A stretch of 49,230 nucleotides of DNA from JAIFWV01 sp964580495. Lineage in GTDB: Bacteria; Patescibacteriota; Doudnabacteria; UBA920; O2-02-FULL-48-8. Within the stretch, counting starts at the first letter, position 1. The number at the start of each line of letters is the position of its first letter. Below the pieces are notes generated by a model, which was given only the letters and a program-made list of their open reading frames with translations, did no database searches and had not been told where the DNA came from. The stretch is taken from assembly GCA_964580495.1 (NCBI GenBank), contig CAZOKE010000005.1, positions 1 through 49,230 of the forward strand. The letters are read 5' to 3'. A program made the position numbers and the translations under genes. This document shows positions 15,988-23,952 of the stretch, piece by piece.

Positions 15988-17820
15988 ATGTCCGGAAAAT
16001 TTAGACTCAAAAGATTAACCAGCATCCTCTCGCTGCCGATTTTGATGGCAGTTTTTTTGCCGTATGCGCCGGTTGCTGCGAAAACGGATTATGTGGTGCA
16101 TGCCGCAGACTTGGTTGTGAGCAGTGTCGTCACCACAAACGATCCATTTTTTACCAATGATCCGACGGCAGCGGACTACCAATGGTATTTGCCCAAAATC
16201 GGAGTGCCACAAGCTTGGAATTACACCAAAGGCTCTAGCACGGTGGTGGTGGCAATTATCGATACAGGCATTTTGGCTTCACATCTCGACCTCAGCGACG
16301 GGCGGGTCGGGGCTGGCTATGATTTCGTAAACAACAAACCTATTCCCGCAAACACGGATTCCGATGACAATGGCCATGGAACTGCGGTGGCAGGCGTGAT
16401 TGGGGCTATTCCAAACAACGGCAAAGGCATTACCGGAATTGATTGGAATATCAACCTTATGCCTATCAAAGCTCTCGACTCTTCCGGCACAGGCCAGCTT
16501 TCCGCAATCAGCAATGGTATCAAATGGGCGACTGATCACGGAGCAAACATCATCAATTTGAGCCTGGGCGCCAACGGCTTTCCCGAAGATCCGGATTTGG
16601 CAAGCGCTATTTCTTATGCCTTCAACAAAGGGGCGGTCATCGTAGCTGCCGCAGGCAATGACACCGCAGCACAAGGGATTAATTTGGATCAAAATCCCGG
16701 GTATCCGGTATGCGCCGACAACGGCCAAAACATGGTTATCGGCGTGGCCGCATCCGACATCAACGACCGCAAAGCGGATTTTTCCAACTTCGGCATCAAT
16801 TGCGTGGACATCACAGCACCTGGCAAACGCATTATCACTACAGGGTATTTGCCCTCCAGCCCTTCAAATAATATTTTGATTTACGGCTCCGGAACTTCTT
16901 TGGCGACTCCGGTGGTTTCCGGCGTGGCGGCGCTGATCAAATCCGAACATCCGGATTACACCAATATCCAAATCCGTGACACTCTCCTGAAAACAACCGA
17001 CAACATCGACTCGTTGAACACCAATAATTGTCTTAACAGCAGCTGTACTGGATTTTTGGGCAAGGGCCGAATCAACGCCTTGCGGGCATTGGCACCTCAG
17101 CCCGTGCTGGACCAAAGCTTGGTGCGCGAACTTTCCACGGGAAATATTTATTATGTTTCGGGCGGGGTCAAACAATACGTGTCGCAATTTGTCTATAACC
17201 AGAAATTCCCCACGCAGAACGTGATGGCTGAAACCAACAACCAGCTCTCGACCTATACTTTGGGCTCCCCAATTTTGCCAAAAACCGGGACATTGATCCG
17301 TTCCGCATCCGACCCAACAGTGTATTATGTCGACCAAAACGTGATCCGGCCTCTGACTTATCTTTTGTTCCAATCCAGAAATTTCAGCTTTGCCCAGGTC
17401 CAGATTTTGCCGGATGCGGATGTCGCATTGTATCCGAAAGGCGACTGGTATTGGCCGCCGGAAGGGACCATGGTCGTGGTCTTTGGCAATCCCACGGTTT
17501 ATGTCATGCACAATGACGTGGCGCGCCCAGTCACGTACTTCGTATTTACCCAGCGCAAGCTGTCTTTTGCCCGCGTCTTAAATGTCACTGCTGACGATTT
17601 TTCGCATGTGCCCAAAGCGCCGGATAATTTTTGGCTTGCCCCTCTCGACGGCACGCTGGTCAAATCGGTTTTAGACCCCACGGTTTATGTTGTTAGCGGG
17701 GAAGCCAAACATGCTCTTTCCGCGAAAGCATTTCTCGCGCGCGGCTATAAATTTACTGACATCAAAACTTTCCCGCAAGCCTGGGTGGACGTTATAGCGC
17801 CGGGTGATCCAATTTTATAA
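15988..17820 (+). CDS. Secreted subtilisin-like serine protease with C-terminal repeats
   Basis: A 610-residue S8 peptidase, exported by an N-terminal signal (LTSILSLPILMAVFLPYAPVAA). The triad is complete: Asp92 in IIDTG, His130 in NGHGTAVAGV, Ser304 in GSGTSLATPVVSG; the oxyanion Asn lies in AAGND. After the catalytic domain (about 50-375), the remaining 235 residues are built from repeats of about 70 residues with the pattern GTL(I/V)-x-VYYV/YVV-x-G-x-(R/K)P-x-F-x-R-x-SF. The same repeats form the C-terminal half of the next gene product, so both probably bind the same surface ligand. No sorting motif is seen. Confidence 0.93.
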   Translation: MSGKFRLKRLTSILSLPILMAVFLPYAPVAAKTDYVVHAADLVVSSVVTTNDPFFTNDPTAADYQWYLPKIGVPQAWNYTKGSSTVVVAIIDTGILASHLDLSDGRVGAGYDFVNNKPIPANTDSDDNGHGTAVAGVIGAIPNNGKGITGIDWNINLMPIKALDSSGTGQLSAISNGIKWATDHGANIINLSLGANGFPEDPDLASAISYAFNKGAVIVAAAGNDTAAQGINLDQNPGYPVCADNGQNMVIGVAASDINDRKADFSNFGINCVDITAPGKRIITTGYLPSSPSNNILIYGSGTSLATPVVSGVAALIKSEHPDYTNIQIRDTLLKTTDNIDSLNTNNCLNSSCTGFLGKGRINALRALAPQPVLDQSLVRELSTGNIYYVSGGVKQYVSQFVYNQKFPTQNVMAETNNQLSTYTLGSPILPKTGTLIRSASDPTVYYVDQNVIRPLTYLLFQSRNFSFAQVQILPDADVALYPKGDWYWPPEGTMVVVFGNPTVYVMHNDVARPVTYFVFTQRKLSFARVLNVTADDFSHVPKAPDNFWLAPLDGTLVKSVLDPTVYVVSGEAKHALSAKAFLARGYKFTDIKTFPQAWVDVIAPGDPIL

Positions 17821-17823
17821 AAT

Positions 17824-17917
17824 CCAAATGACAAATTCCAAAATCCAAATAATTTCAAATAAGCAAGTTCCAAATAAATTTTTAAAAATTGGAGCTTGGA
17901 GTTTATTTGTCATTTGG
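17824..17917. repeat. Intergenic-type inverted repeat that encodes a signal peptide
   Basis: CCAAATGACAAAT (17824-17836) and its perfect reverse complement ATTTGTCATTTGG (17905-17917) flank an AT-rich centre with further CAAATAAA/TTTATTTG arms. The left arm starts 4 nt after the subtilisin stop and contains the ATG of the next gene; the right arm encodes its hydrophobic core. Low-complexity TTCCAAAATCCAAAT-type repeats like this are normally intergenic. Confidence 0.75.
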
Positions 17918-19603
17918 TGCCTGGGATTTGTGATTTCGCCCTACCCGGCGTTTGCCCAAGACGCGATTGATCCCAACTTCAACCCCAATCTGCTGATTTC
18001 CGACGAAGCTTTTGCGGATTCACAGACTTTTGGCTCTGCAGCCGCGATCCAGAAATTTTTGGAATTGCAAGGATCAGTGTTGGCCAACACCACCCCGCAA
18101 TTCGTGGCCAAGCTCAAAGAACCCGACGTGAACACAAAAGTCGGATTGGAAGATCCGGAACCAAGTTTGGACCATTTGCGCACAGCGGCCCAGCTGATTT
18201 ACGATGCTTCATCCAAGACCGGACTAAACCCGCAGGTGCTGCTGGTGACTTTGCAGAAAGAGCAAAGCTTAATTACCGGAACTTTTTCCTCTGATTCGGA
18301 TCTGCAGACCGCGCTCGATCGCGCTTTGGGTTTTGGCTGTCCCGATTCATCTCCCTGCGGCAATATTTTTCTGGGATTTTACAATCAATTATTCGGCGCT
18401 TTTGATTCCTCTGGCGGCCGATACTTGGGTGCTGCGTCTTCCCTCATGAAATCTTTCAACAACACAATCAACGGCGCCCGTGTCGGCCGCGGGCCGGAAG
18501 TGGACGCCACCGGCACGGCCAATGGCGGACCGGCAATCCGCACTTCCCGCAAGGGTGATACGATTAACATTGCCAACACGCTCAACGGCTACCAAAATGT
18601 CCTTCCCATGCAAACAGTCACTCTGACCAACTTTGCAACGGCAGCGCTTTACCGCTACACGCCGCACGTGTTCAACGGCAATTATAATTTTTGGAAATTC
18701 TACAATCAGTGGTTCAAATATCCCAACGGCACGGTTATCCAAAAAATTGGCGACACAACAACCTATGTCATTGATAACGGAACCAAAAGGCTGTTCTCAA
18801 ATTTCGTAGCAGTTCAGCGCAAGATCAAAACCTCAACCATAGTTCCGGTGTCGCAGACAGAATTTGATTCTTACATCACAGACAAACCCATGCCGCCGCT
18901 GGACGGGACTTTCATAAAAGGGGACATCTCGGCTACGGTTTTCCTGGTGCAGGACGGCAAAAAGCACGCCGCCTCGGGACCCGTGTTTGCGCAGCATAAA
19001 TATTCATTCAAAAACGTAATGACTTTGCCGCAAGCCGAAGTCGACAGTTACGACACAGGCTCATTTATAGCTCCGCTGGACGGCACGCTCATAACCGGCA
19101 ATACGGACCAGACTGTTTATTTGATTGAATCAGGGATGAAGCGGCCGATTTCTTACAGCGTGTTCAAGGCCCGCAAATTGAGTTTCAAAAATCTGATGAA
19201 GCTTTCCGATGACGAAGTCGCCGGCATCGGCTTGGGTTCGTTCTTAACTCCTCCGGACGGATCCGCGGTCGGGCTTGCGGGCGATGCCGGAATTTACTGG
19301 TATAAAGACGGGCAGAAGCGTTTGATGTCGGCATTTGTTTTTAAACAGCGCGGCGTAAGCAGCTTCCCGTTGGTTTCGCTGGGATCCGATGAGTTCAATG
19401 CAATTCCAACCGGCACACCATTGTCGCCGAAAGACGGAACCGTAATCAAAGGCGATCAGTCCACAGGCATATATAAAATTCAAAACGGACTTAAGCACCT
19501 GTTTACTCCGGTCGCTTACAAACGGGCCGGTTACCCCAAGGCTACCGTGCTGCCGCAGGCAGAAGTTGACAGCTATACCGAGGGAAATGTAATCTCTAAA
19601 TAA
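17828..19603 (+). CDS. Secreted transglycosylase-like protein with C-terminal repeats
   Basis: About 591 residues from ATG 17828 (a GTG at 17804 would overlap the subtilisin gene). The signal peptide (FLKIGAWSLFVIWCLGFVIS, cleavage near AFA-QD) is encoded within an inverted repeat. Residues about 60-290 look like a lysozyme-fold or transglycosylase-like domain: LIYDASSKTGLNPQVLLVTLQKEQSLI is the typical helix ending in a catalytic-type glutamate, and ALYRYTPHVFNGNYNFWKFY closes the domain. The C-terminal half holds four or five repeats of about 70 residues (GTFIKGDISATVFLV-DGKKH, GTLITGNTDQTVYLI-SGMKRP) shared with the subtilisin. The function, cell-wall cleavage or binding, is inferred from the fold resemblance. 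Confidence 0.83.
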   Translation: MTNSKIQIISNKQVPNKFLKIGAWSLFVIWCLGFVISPYPAFAQDAIDPNFNPNLLISDEAFADSQTFGSAAAIQKFLELQGSVLANTTPQFVAKLKEPDVNTKVGLEDPEPSLDHLRTAAQLIYDASSKTGLNPQVLLVTLQKEQSLITGTFSSDSDLQTALDRALGFGCPDSSPCGNIFLGFYNQLFGAFDSSGGRYLGAASSLMKSFNNTINGARVGRGPEVDATGTANGGPAIRTSRKGDTINIANTLNGYQNVLPMQTVTLTNFATAALYRYTPHVFNGNYNFWKFYNQWFKYPNGTVIQKIGDTTTYVIDNGTKRLFSNFVAVQRKIKTSTIVPVSQTEFDSYITDKPMPPLDGTFIKGDISATVFLVQDGKKHAASGPVFAQHKYSFKNVMTLPQAEVDSYDTGSFIAPLDGTLITGNTDQTVYLIESGMKRPISYSVFKARKLSFKNLMKLSDDEVAGIGLGSFLTPPDGSAVGLAGDAGIYWYKDGQKRLMSAFVFKQRGVSSFPLVSLGSDEFNAIPTGTPLSPKDGTVIKGDQSTGIYKIQNGLKHLFTPVAYKRAGYPKATVLPQAEVDSYTEGNVISK

Positions 19604-19609
19604 TCAACT

Positions 19610-19879
19610 ATGCTGCAAGAAACCCAATCGCTGCCGGAGCGGGGAATGTCTTATCGGGAACGGGAAGACGCCCTGAACCGGCTGGTGCTGAAAATTGAGG
19701 CGACCTCAAATGAAAAATTGGATCGCGCCGATATATTGCATATGGCTTTGGATTGTTTTCCGGATGACCACATGGAAACGATCTTGGATACTCTAAAACG
19801 GGTGCCGGACAAAGTCGAGGGCTTAGGCTTAACCAAAAAAGCCAAGATTCTGCGGGAAATGTTTTCCGAAAAAGAATAA
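19610..19879 (+). CDS. Small acidic/helical protein of unknown function
   Basis: 89 residues, soluble, predicted largely helical, with many charged residues (SYREREDALNRLVLKIEATS, DTLKRVPDKVEGLGLTKKAK). No motif or family is recognised. It starts 6 nt after the preceding stop and is followed by a terminator, so it closes the glycosyltransferase-protease unit. Codon use matches its neighbours and the frame is intact, which supports a real gene. Confidence 0.7.
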   Translation: MLQETQSLPERGMSYREREDALNRLVLKIEATSNEKLDRADILHMALDCFPDDHMETILDTLKRVPDKVEGLGLTKKAKILREMFSEKE

Positions 19880-19883
19880 ATTA

Positions 19884-19909
19884 AAAACTGCGGTAGATGC
19901 CGCAGTTTT
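19884..19909 (+). terminator. Terminator after the protease unit
   Basis: AAAACTGCGG and CCGCAGTTTT form a perfect 10-bp stem followed by a T-rich run. Confidence 0.9.
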
Positions 19910-19918
19910 GTTTTGGCT

Positions 19919-19947
19919 TGACAAATCGGCTTTTTGGGAGTAAAATT
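19919..19947 (+). promoter_or_regulatory. Promoter of the ABC exporter genes
   Basis: TTGACA, 17-nt spacer, TAAAAT, about 25 nt before the ATG of the ATPase gene; no other gene signal lies in between. Confidence 0.82.
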
Positions 19948-19972
19948 AGCAGTTGGTAACACCTGAAAATAT

Positions 19973-20890
19973 ATGGGAAACATTATAGAAATCAAGGATT
20001 TAACCAAGAAATACGGCGATTTTACCGCCGTGGATAAAATCAGCTTTCATGTGGTGGAAGGCGAGACTTTTGGCATTTTGGGCCCAAACGGGGCGGGCAA
20101 GACCACGACTCTGGAAATGGTGGAAGCGCTGAAAAGCATCACTTCCGGCACAGCAATCTTAGACGGCAAAGACGTTTCGACAAACGCGCATGCGGTAAAA
20201 AGCATTATCGGCGTGCAGCTGCAGGCGTCGTCATTTTTTGAAGGATTGAATTTGGTTGAACTGTTGGATACTTTTGCCGCCTTGTATGGCCGCACTGTGG
20301 ATGCCATGGAACTTTTGAAATTAGTCCAGCTGGAAGAAAAAGCCAAATCAGAAGTCAAAGAATTATCCGGCGGGCAAAAGCAAAGGTTGTCGATTGCCGT
20401 GGCGCTGGTCAACGATCCGAAGGTTTTGTTTTTGGACGAGCCGACCACGGGATTGGATCCTCAGGCTCGAAGAAATCTTTGGGATTTGATTTCCCAAATC
20501 AATAAGCAAGGCAAAACCATTGTACTGACTACACACTATATGGATGAGGCCGAAGTTTTGTGCGATCGTATTGCCGTTATGGATCATGCCCACATCGTGG
20601 CTATGGACGAAACTCAAAATCTTTTGAAATTACCCGGACTTAACTCAAGTATAAATTTCCAATCCCACCAGGAGATTGATGTCTCTAATCTGCAGACGTT
20701 ACCCGGAGTGGAAACTGTAGAACACGAAAAGGATTTTTATAGGCTTGTAACCAAAGATCCGGAAATGACTCTGACCGCTCTATTTGTCCGGGCCAAAGAA
20801 GCAGGATTTAGCATTATGGACCTGCAACTGCGCCAGCCAACTCTGGAAGATGTGTTCCTTAAATTAACTGGTCACGCTTTGAGAGATTAA
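19973..20890 (+). CDS. ABC-2 type exporter ATP-binding subunit
   Basis: 305 residues. The nucleotide-binding domain has Walker A GPNGAGKTT, Q-loop GVQLQASSF, signature LSGGQKQRL, Walker B VLFLDEPTTGLDP and the switch histidine in LTTHYMDEA. A C-terminal extension (about 220-305), with TLEDVFLKLTG at its end, is typical of drug, Nod-factor or antibiotic ABC-2 exporters of the DrrA/CcmA type. Its permease partner follows at 20962. The exported substrate cannot be told. Confidence 0.95.
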   Translation: MGNIIEIKDLTKKYGDFTAVDKISFHVVEGETFGILGPNGAGKTTTLEMVEALKSITSGTAILDGKDVSTNAHAVKSIIGVQLQASSFFEGLNLVELLDTFAALYGRTVDAMELLKLVQLEEKAKSEVKELSGGQKQRLSIAVALVNDPKVLFLDEPTTGLDPQARRNLWDLISQINKQGKTIVLTTHYMDEAEVLCDRIAVMDHAHIVAMDETQNLLKLPGLNSSINFQSHQEIDVSNLQTLPGVETVEHEKDFYRLVTKDPEMTLTALFVRAKEAGFSIMDLQLRQPTLEDVFLKLTGHALRD

Positions 20891-20893
20891 GAA

Positions 20894-20935
20894 TTGACCT
20901 AATTAACCTAATTTCTAAACTTGTTTAGGTCAATT
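20894..20935 (+). promoter_or_regulatory. Hairpin between ABC ATPase and permease genes
   Basis: ATTGACCTAA and TTTAGGTCAAT form a 10-bp stem with a loop of about 21 nt in the 71-nt spacer. Without a T-tract it is more likely an attenuating or processing hairpin that sets subunit ratio than a full terminator. ATTAGAGATTAGTAATTAGAA words follow. Confidence 0.45.
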
Positions 20936-20961
20936 AGAGATTAGTAATTAGAACTTATTTT

Positions 20962-22065
20962 ATGCTAGCCTTACGAAAACTGACAATTGCCGCCATAAAA
21001 ATGTTTTTCCGCAATAAACAGGCGTTGTTCTTCACGTTCTTCTCGCCGCTTTTGATCATGGTCGTATTTGGACTTATTGGCTTTGACAAAGTCGCCAAGA
21101 CCGAAGTCGGTGTGGCTTTGTCCGGGCCGCCGACTGCCGCAACACAGCATTTTGTGGACGCTCTGAAAGATGTGCCTTCATTCAATATCCGCCAGGGGAC
21201 GGAGCCGCAGTTGCGGGACCAAATCCAGAACGATAAGCTTTCAGCAGTGTTTTTGATTCCAGCTGACCTAATCCCGGATTCGCCGCAAGCGCTTGCTTCG
21301 ACCCACCAAGTCACGGTGCTCACCAACTCCGGACAAGCCCAACAAGCGGGCGTGGCTACTTCGATTATGAACGGGATTTTGGACAAGACCGCTTTGGGAA
21401 TTACCAAAGGATCCGGCATCTTCAATCTGCAAACGCAGGAGATCAACTCCCATCATTTGAAATATGTCGATTTCTTGCTGCCGGGGTTGATTGCTTTGTC
21501 TTTGATGCAGATGTCGATTTTCTCCGTGGCTTTTGTGTTTACCAATTACAAAGAAAAAGGGGTGCTCAAGCGATTGATCGCCACTCCTATGCAGCCGCTT
21601 AGTTTTGTCACGGCAAATGTCATCACCAGATTGATTGTATCGATGCTGCAGGTTGCGGTGTTTGTAATTGTCGGCATCACGTTCCTAAAAGCTACAGTGA
21701 TTGGCTCCTACTTCTTGATAGCGCTGGTGGCAGCCTTGGGGTCTGTAATGTTCTTGGGATTAGGATTTACTATTTCCGGAATTGCGAAGACCCAAGAATC
21801 AGTCCCGGCGTTTGCCAACCTTATCGCATTCCCTATGTTGTTTTTGGGCGGAACTTTCTTCCCGGTATCATCTTTCCCAAGTTGGCTGCAGCACGTGGCC
21901 AACTACTTGCCGCTGACTTACTTGTCTGACGCGTTGCGTCAAATCATGACCAAAGGTGTAGGTTTTCGAAGCCTGGAACATGATTTGCTTTGGATGGTCA
22001 TTTGGTCAATAGTTCTGGTTGCCCTTTCCAACTACGTGTTCTCATTTGAAGAGAAGAGACAGTAA
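20962..22065 (+). CDS. ABC-2 type exporter permease
   Basis: 367 residues. One N-terminal membrane helix (FFTFFSPLLIMVVFGLIGF), a large extracytoplasmic loop (about 45-170), then five helices including FLLPGLIALSLMQMSIFSVAFVF and the ABC-2 signature region FLGGTFFPVSSFPSWLQHVANYLPLTYLSDALR. This is the YhgE/DrrB-like topology. It pairs with the ATPase at 19973 and ends at a terminator. Confidence 0.94.
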   Translation: MLALRKLTIAAIKMFFRNKQALFFTFFSPLLIMVVFGLIGFDKVAKTEVGVALSGPPTAATQHFVDALKDVPSFNIRQGTEPQLRDQIQNDKLSAVFLIPADLIPDSPQALASTHQVTVLTNSGQAQQAGVATSIMNGILDKTALGITKGSGIFNLQTQEINSHHLKYVDFLLPGLIALSLMQMSIFSVAFVFTNYKEKGVLKRLIATPMQPLSFVTANVITRLIVSMLQVAVFVIVGITFLKATVIGSYFLIALVAALGSVMFLGLGFTISGIAKTQESVPAFANLIAFPMLFLGGTFFPVSSFPSWLQHVANYLPLTYLSDALRQIMTKGVGFRSLEHDLLWMVIWSIVLVALSNYVFSFEEKRQ

Positions 22066-22105
22066 CTTCAGAAAATAGTAAATAGGATCTAGAAAATAGA
22101 AATTC

Positions 22106-22131
22106 AACCGCTTCATTTTGAGGCGGTTTTT
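22106..22131 (+). terminator. Terminator after the ABC permease
   Basis: AACCGCTTC, ATTTT loop, GAGGCGGTT and a T-run. The same ACCGCTTCATTTTG core recurs in the terminator at 22420. Confidence 0.88.
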
Positions 22132-22160
22132 GTTGACAATCGTTTTTTGTAGATCTAATA
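22132..22160 (+). promoter_or_regulatory. Promoter of the coiled-coil gene
   Basis: TTGACA, 17-nt spacer, TAATAT immediately after the previous terminator and about 5 nt before the first ATG (22165), close enough for a leaderless or nearly leaderless transcript. Confidence 0.8.
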
Positions 22161-22164
22161 TAAT

Positions 22165-22419
22165 ATGACTATGTTAACGAACGAAGATATTGTACAGCTT
22201 TCTGCTGTACTGGCCACAAAGGAAGATATAAAGGAATTACGAGGTGAAATTACGGAGCTTCGAGAATCTTTAAACATGCTAACAAAATCTGTCGATAACC
22301 TGGCCAAGGCAGTTAGGGACTTGCAAATTGAGTACACAGCTGTTTTGCAAAAAGTTAATCGGATAGAAGAATGGATAAAAAAAGCTTCGGCAAAATTAGG
22401 TATAGATTTTAACTTCTAA
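22165..22419 (+). CDS. Small coiled-coil protein
   Basis: 84 residues (78-82 if a downstream ATG at 22171 is used). Heptad-like spacing runs through most of it (IKELRGEITELRESLNMLTK, VDNLAKAVRDLQIEY), so it should form a rod-like oligomer. No enzymatic motif or membrane segment is present. The LSAVLATKEDIKEL opening resembles small coiled-coil proteins often annotated as hypothetical. It stands alone between its own promoter and terminator. Confidence 0.78.
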   Translation: MTMLTNEDIVQLSAVLATKEDIKELRGEITELRESLNMLTKSVDNLAKAVRDLQIEYTAVLQKVNRIEEWIKKASAKLGIDFNF

Positions 22420-22450
22420 AAACCGCTTCATTTTGGGGCGTTTTTTTTCA
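22420..22450 (+). terminator. Terminator after the coiled-coil gene
   Basis: CGCTTC/GGGGCG stem with G-U pairs, followed by T8. Its left half is nearly identical to the terminator at 22106. Confidence 0.75.
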
Positions 22451-22556
22451 TAAAATTTAGCAGCAAGGTCAGCTTGGCCTTGTTTTTGTTTACTTTACAC
22501 TAGACATCAAGATTTAAGCTTAGCTATAATTTAAATCTCATTATTAAAGAATATTT

Positions 22557-23030
22557 ATGACAAATCAGGAGTTTTTTATCAAAGTTTTGCAGGATGAACG
22601 GCCGAGGTTTAGAAAAGCAGTTGAAGCTTTGCCCGAAGACAAGCACGGCCACAAGGTCCATGACAAATCTCGGGAAGCCGGAAGCCTGGCTGGCCAGCTA
22701 GCCATGCAATTTGGAAGTTCTGTAGAAATAATCACGAAAGGCGCTCCCAAATTCGATATGCCAAAGCCAAAAACCAAGCAAGAAATGCTCCAGATGTTTG
22801 ATTCCGGCGTCGACGAGCTGATTGCGGCCGTTAAAAATGTTTCTGAAGACGATTGGCTGAATGGCGAAGCTGCCATGGGGGAAATGTGGAAGACGAAGAA
22901 ATATTGGATGGTTTGGGGATTTTTGTTTGACGCAATCCACCACCGCGGGCAGCTCACAACTTTCCTGCGGAACATGGGAGCCAAAGTTCCGTCAATCTAC
23001 GGGCCATCAGCTGATGACCAAGGGGCCTAA
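22557..23030 (+). CDS. DinB/DfsB-like four-helix protein
   Basis: 157 residues, helical. The C-terminal block FDAIHHRGQLTTFLRNMG followed by KVPSIYGPSADD is the DinB superfamily signature, with histidines that form part of the metal site; the first metal histidine expected near the N-terminal helix pair is not obvious (GSLAGQLAMQF stands where a HxxxH-type helix would be). DinB-fold proteins include thiol-dependent transferases and uncharacterised stress proteins. No SD is visible. It is followed by a terminator. Confidence 0.85.
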   Translation: MTNQEFFIKVLQDERPRFRKAVEALPEDKHGHKVHDKSREAGSLAGQLAMQFGSSVEIITKGAPKFDMPKPKTKQEMLQMFDSGVDELIAAVKNVSEDDWLNGEAAMGEMWKTKKYWMVWGFLFDAIHHRGQLTTFLRNMGAKVPSIYGPSADDQGA

Positions 23031-23035
23031 AAATT

Positions 23036-23064
23036 AAACCGCCTGTTAGTTTAGGCGGTTTTTT
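23036..23064 (+). terminator. Terminator after the DinB-like gene
   Basis: AAACCGCCT and AGGCGGTTT stem, 8-nt loop and T-run. Confidence 0.88.
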
Positions 23065-23130
23065 GTTTTGATCCATCAACTTTATTTGTTATGCTTAGGT
23101 CAATAATAAGTTGCTAAAGGAGATGCCTAA

Positions 23131-23739
23131 ATGAAAAAACAAGTTATCGTAATAAATGGTGGTGATACTTTCGAAGAATATAGTCAGTATTTGGAATTTC
23201 TTAAGAATTTTGTAATTGATTTGGAATATTACCGGACTTCGGCTAAGCGATGGAAGAGTAAACTAGCCGAAAGATTAGGAGAGTCATATGATGTCATACA
23301 GCCGGAGATGCCAAACAAGCTTAATGCCAGATATGCGGAATGGAAACTATGGTTTGAGAAAATATTGAAATTAGTCAATCAAGATTTGATTTTGATCGGG
23401 CATTCCCTTGGTGGATCTTTTTTGGCAAAGTATTTAGCCGAGAACAATTCTGGAAAAAAAATTAATGGATTATTTTTAGTTTCTGCCTGCTTCAAAAATT
23501 CAGATATTGGCCCACTGCCTCCTGATTTTGCTATGCCGGATAAATTGAACAAAGTTGAACAACAAGTTGCTGAAATTTTCCTTTACCACAGCAAAGACGA
23601 TGAAGTTGTACCGTTTAGCGATTTGGAATTGTTTAAAAATCAATTTCCAAATGCAGTCGTAAGAGTTTTCGAAAATCGAGGGCATTTTAATCAGGAAGAA
23701 TTCCCGGAAATTATTGAGGATATAAAAAGCCTGGAATAG
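23131..23739 (+). CDS. Alpha/beta hydrolase, RBBP9/YdeN-like
   Basis: 202 residues. The nucleophile elbow GHSLGG, the acid region YHSKDDEVVPF and the terminal histidine in NRGHFNQEEFPE give a complete Ser-Asp-His triad in the order of the RBBP9/YdeN serine hydrolase group. Substrate unknown. It has an unusually clear SD (AAAGGAG, 9 nt before ATG), unlike most genes here, and a weak promoter upstream (TTGATC with TATGCT). A structured region with hairpins and a terminator follows. Confidence 0.9.
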   Translation: MKKQVIVINGGDTFEEYSQYLEFLKNFVIDLEYYRTSAKRWKSKLAERLGESYDVIQPEMPNKLNARYAEWKLWFEKILKLVNQDLILIGHSLGGSFLAKYLAENNSGKKINGLFLVSACFKNSDIGPLPPDFAMPDKLNKVEQQVAEIFLYHSKDDEVVPFSDLELFKNQFPNAVVRVFENRGHFNQEEFPEIIEDIKSLE

Positions 23740-23799
23740 AATGACCCTGAAACAAGTTTGGGATGGTTTAATTGTTAGACTTTAAGAATTGCTTGCATT

Positions 23800-23896
23800 T
23801 ATTTCGGCACCGGAGTGTTATGTTTATAACACTTCGGAAGCCGCGGGAGCAATCCTGCGGTAAAGTTACAGAAAAAGCGGCTATGCCGCTATTTTT
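23800..23896 (+). ncRNA. Candidate structured RNA with three hairpins
   Basis: Hairpin 1: CCGGAGTGTTAT (23810-23821) pairs over 12 bp with ATAACACTTCGG (23826-23837), loop GTTT. Hairpin 2: CCGCGGGA and TCCTGCGG (23841-23860), 8 bp, capped by a GCAA (GNRA) tetraloop. Hairpin 3: AGCGGC-TAT-GCCGCT (23876-23890) with a T-run, an intrinsic terminator. Three good helices in 100 nt is far above what the other spacers show. It could be an independent small RNA, a structured 3' UTR of the hydrolase gene, or an attenuating leader for the gene at 23953. I cannot match it to a known RNA family. Confidence 0.5.
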
Positions 23897-23952
23897 GTTT
23901 GTAATAAATTGCTATGATAATTGTATTAAGCATTGCAATTAACCAAAAATCT

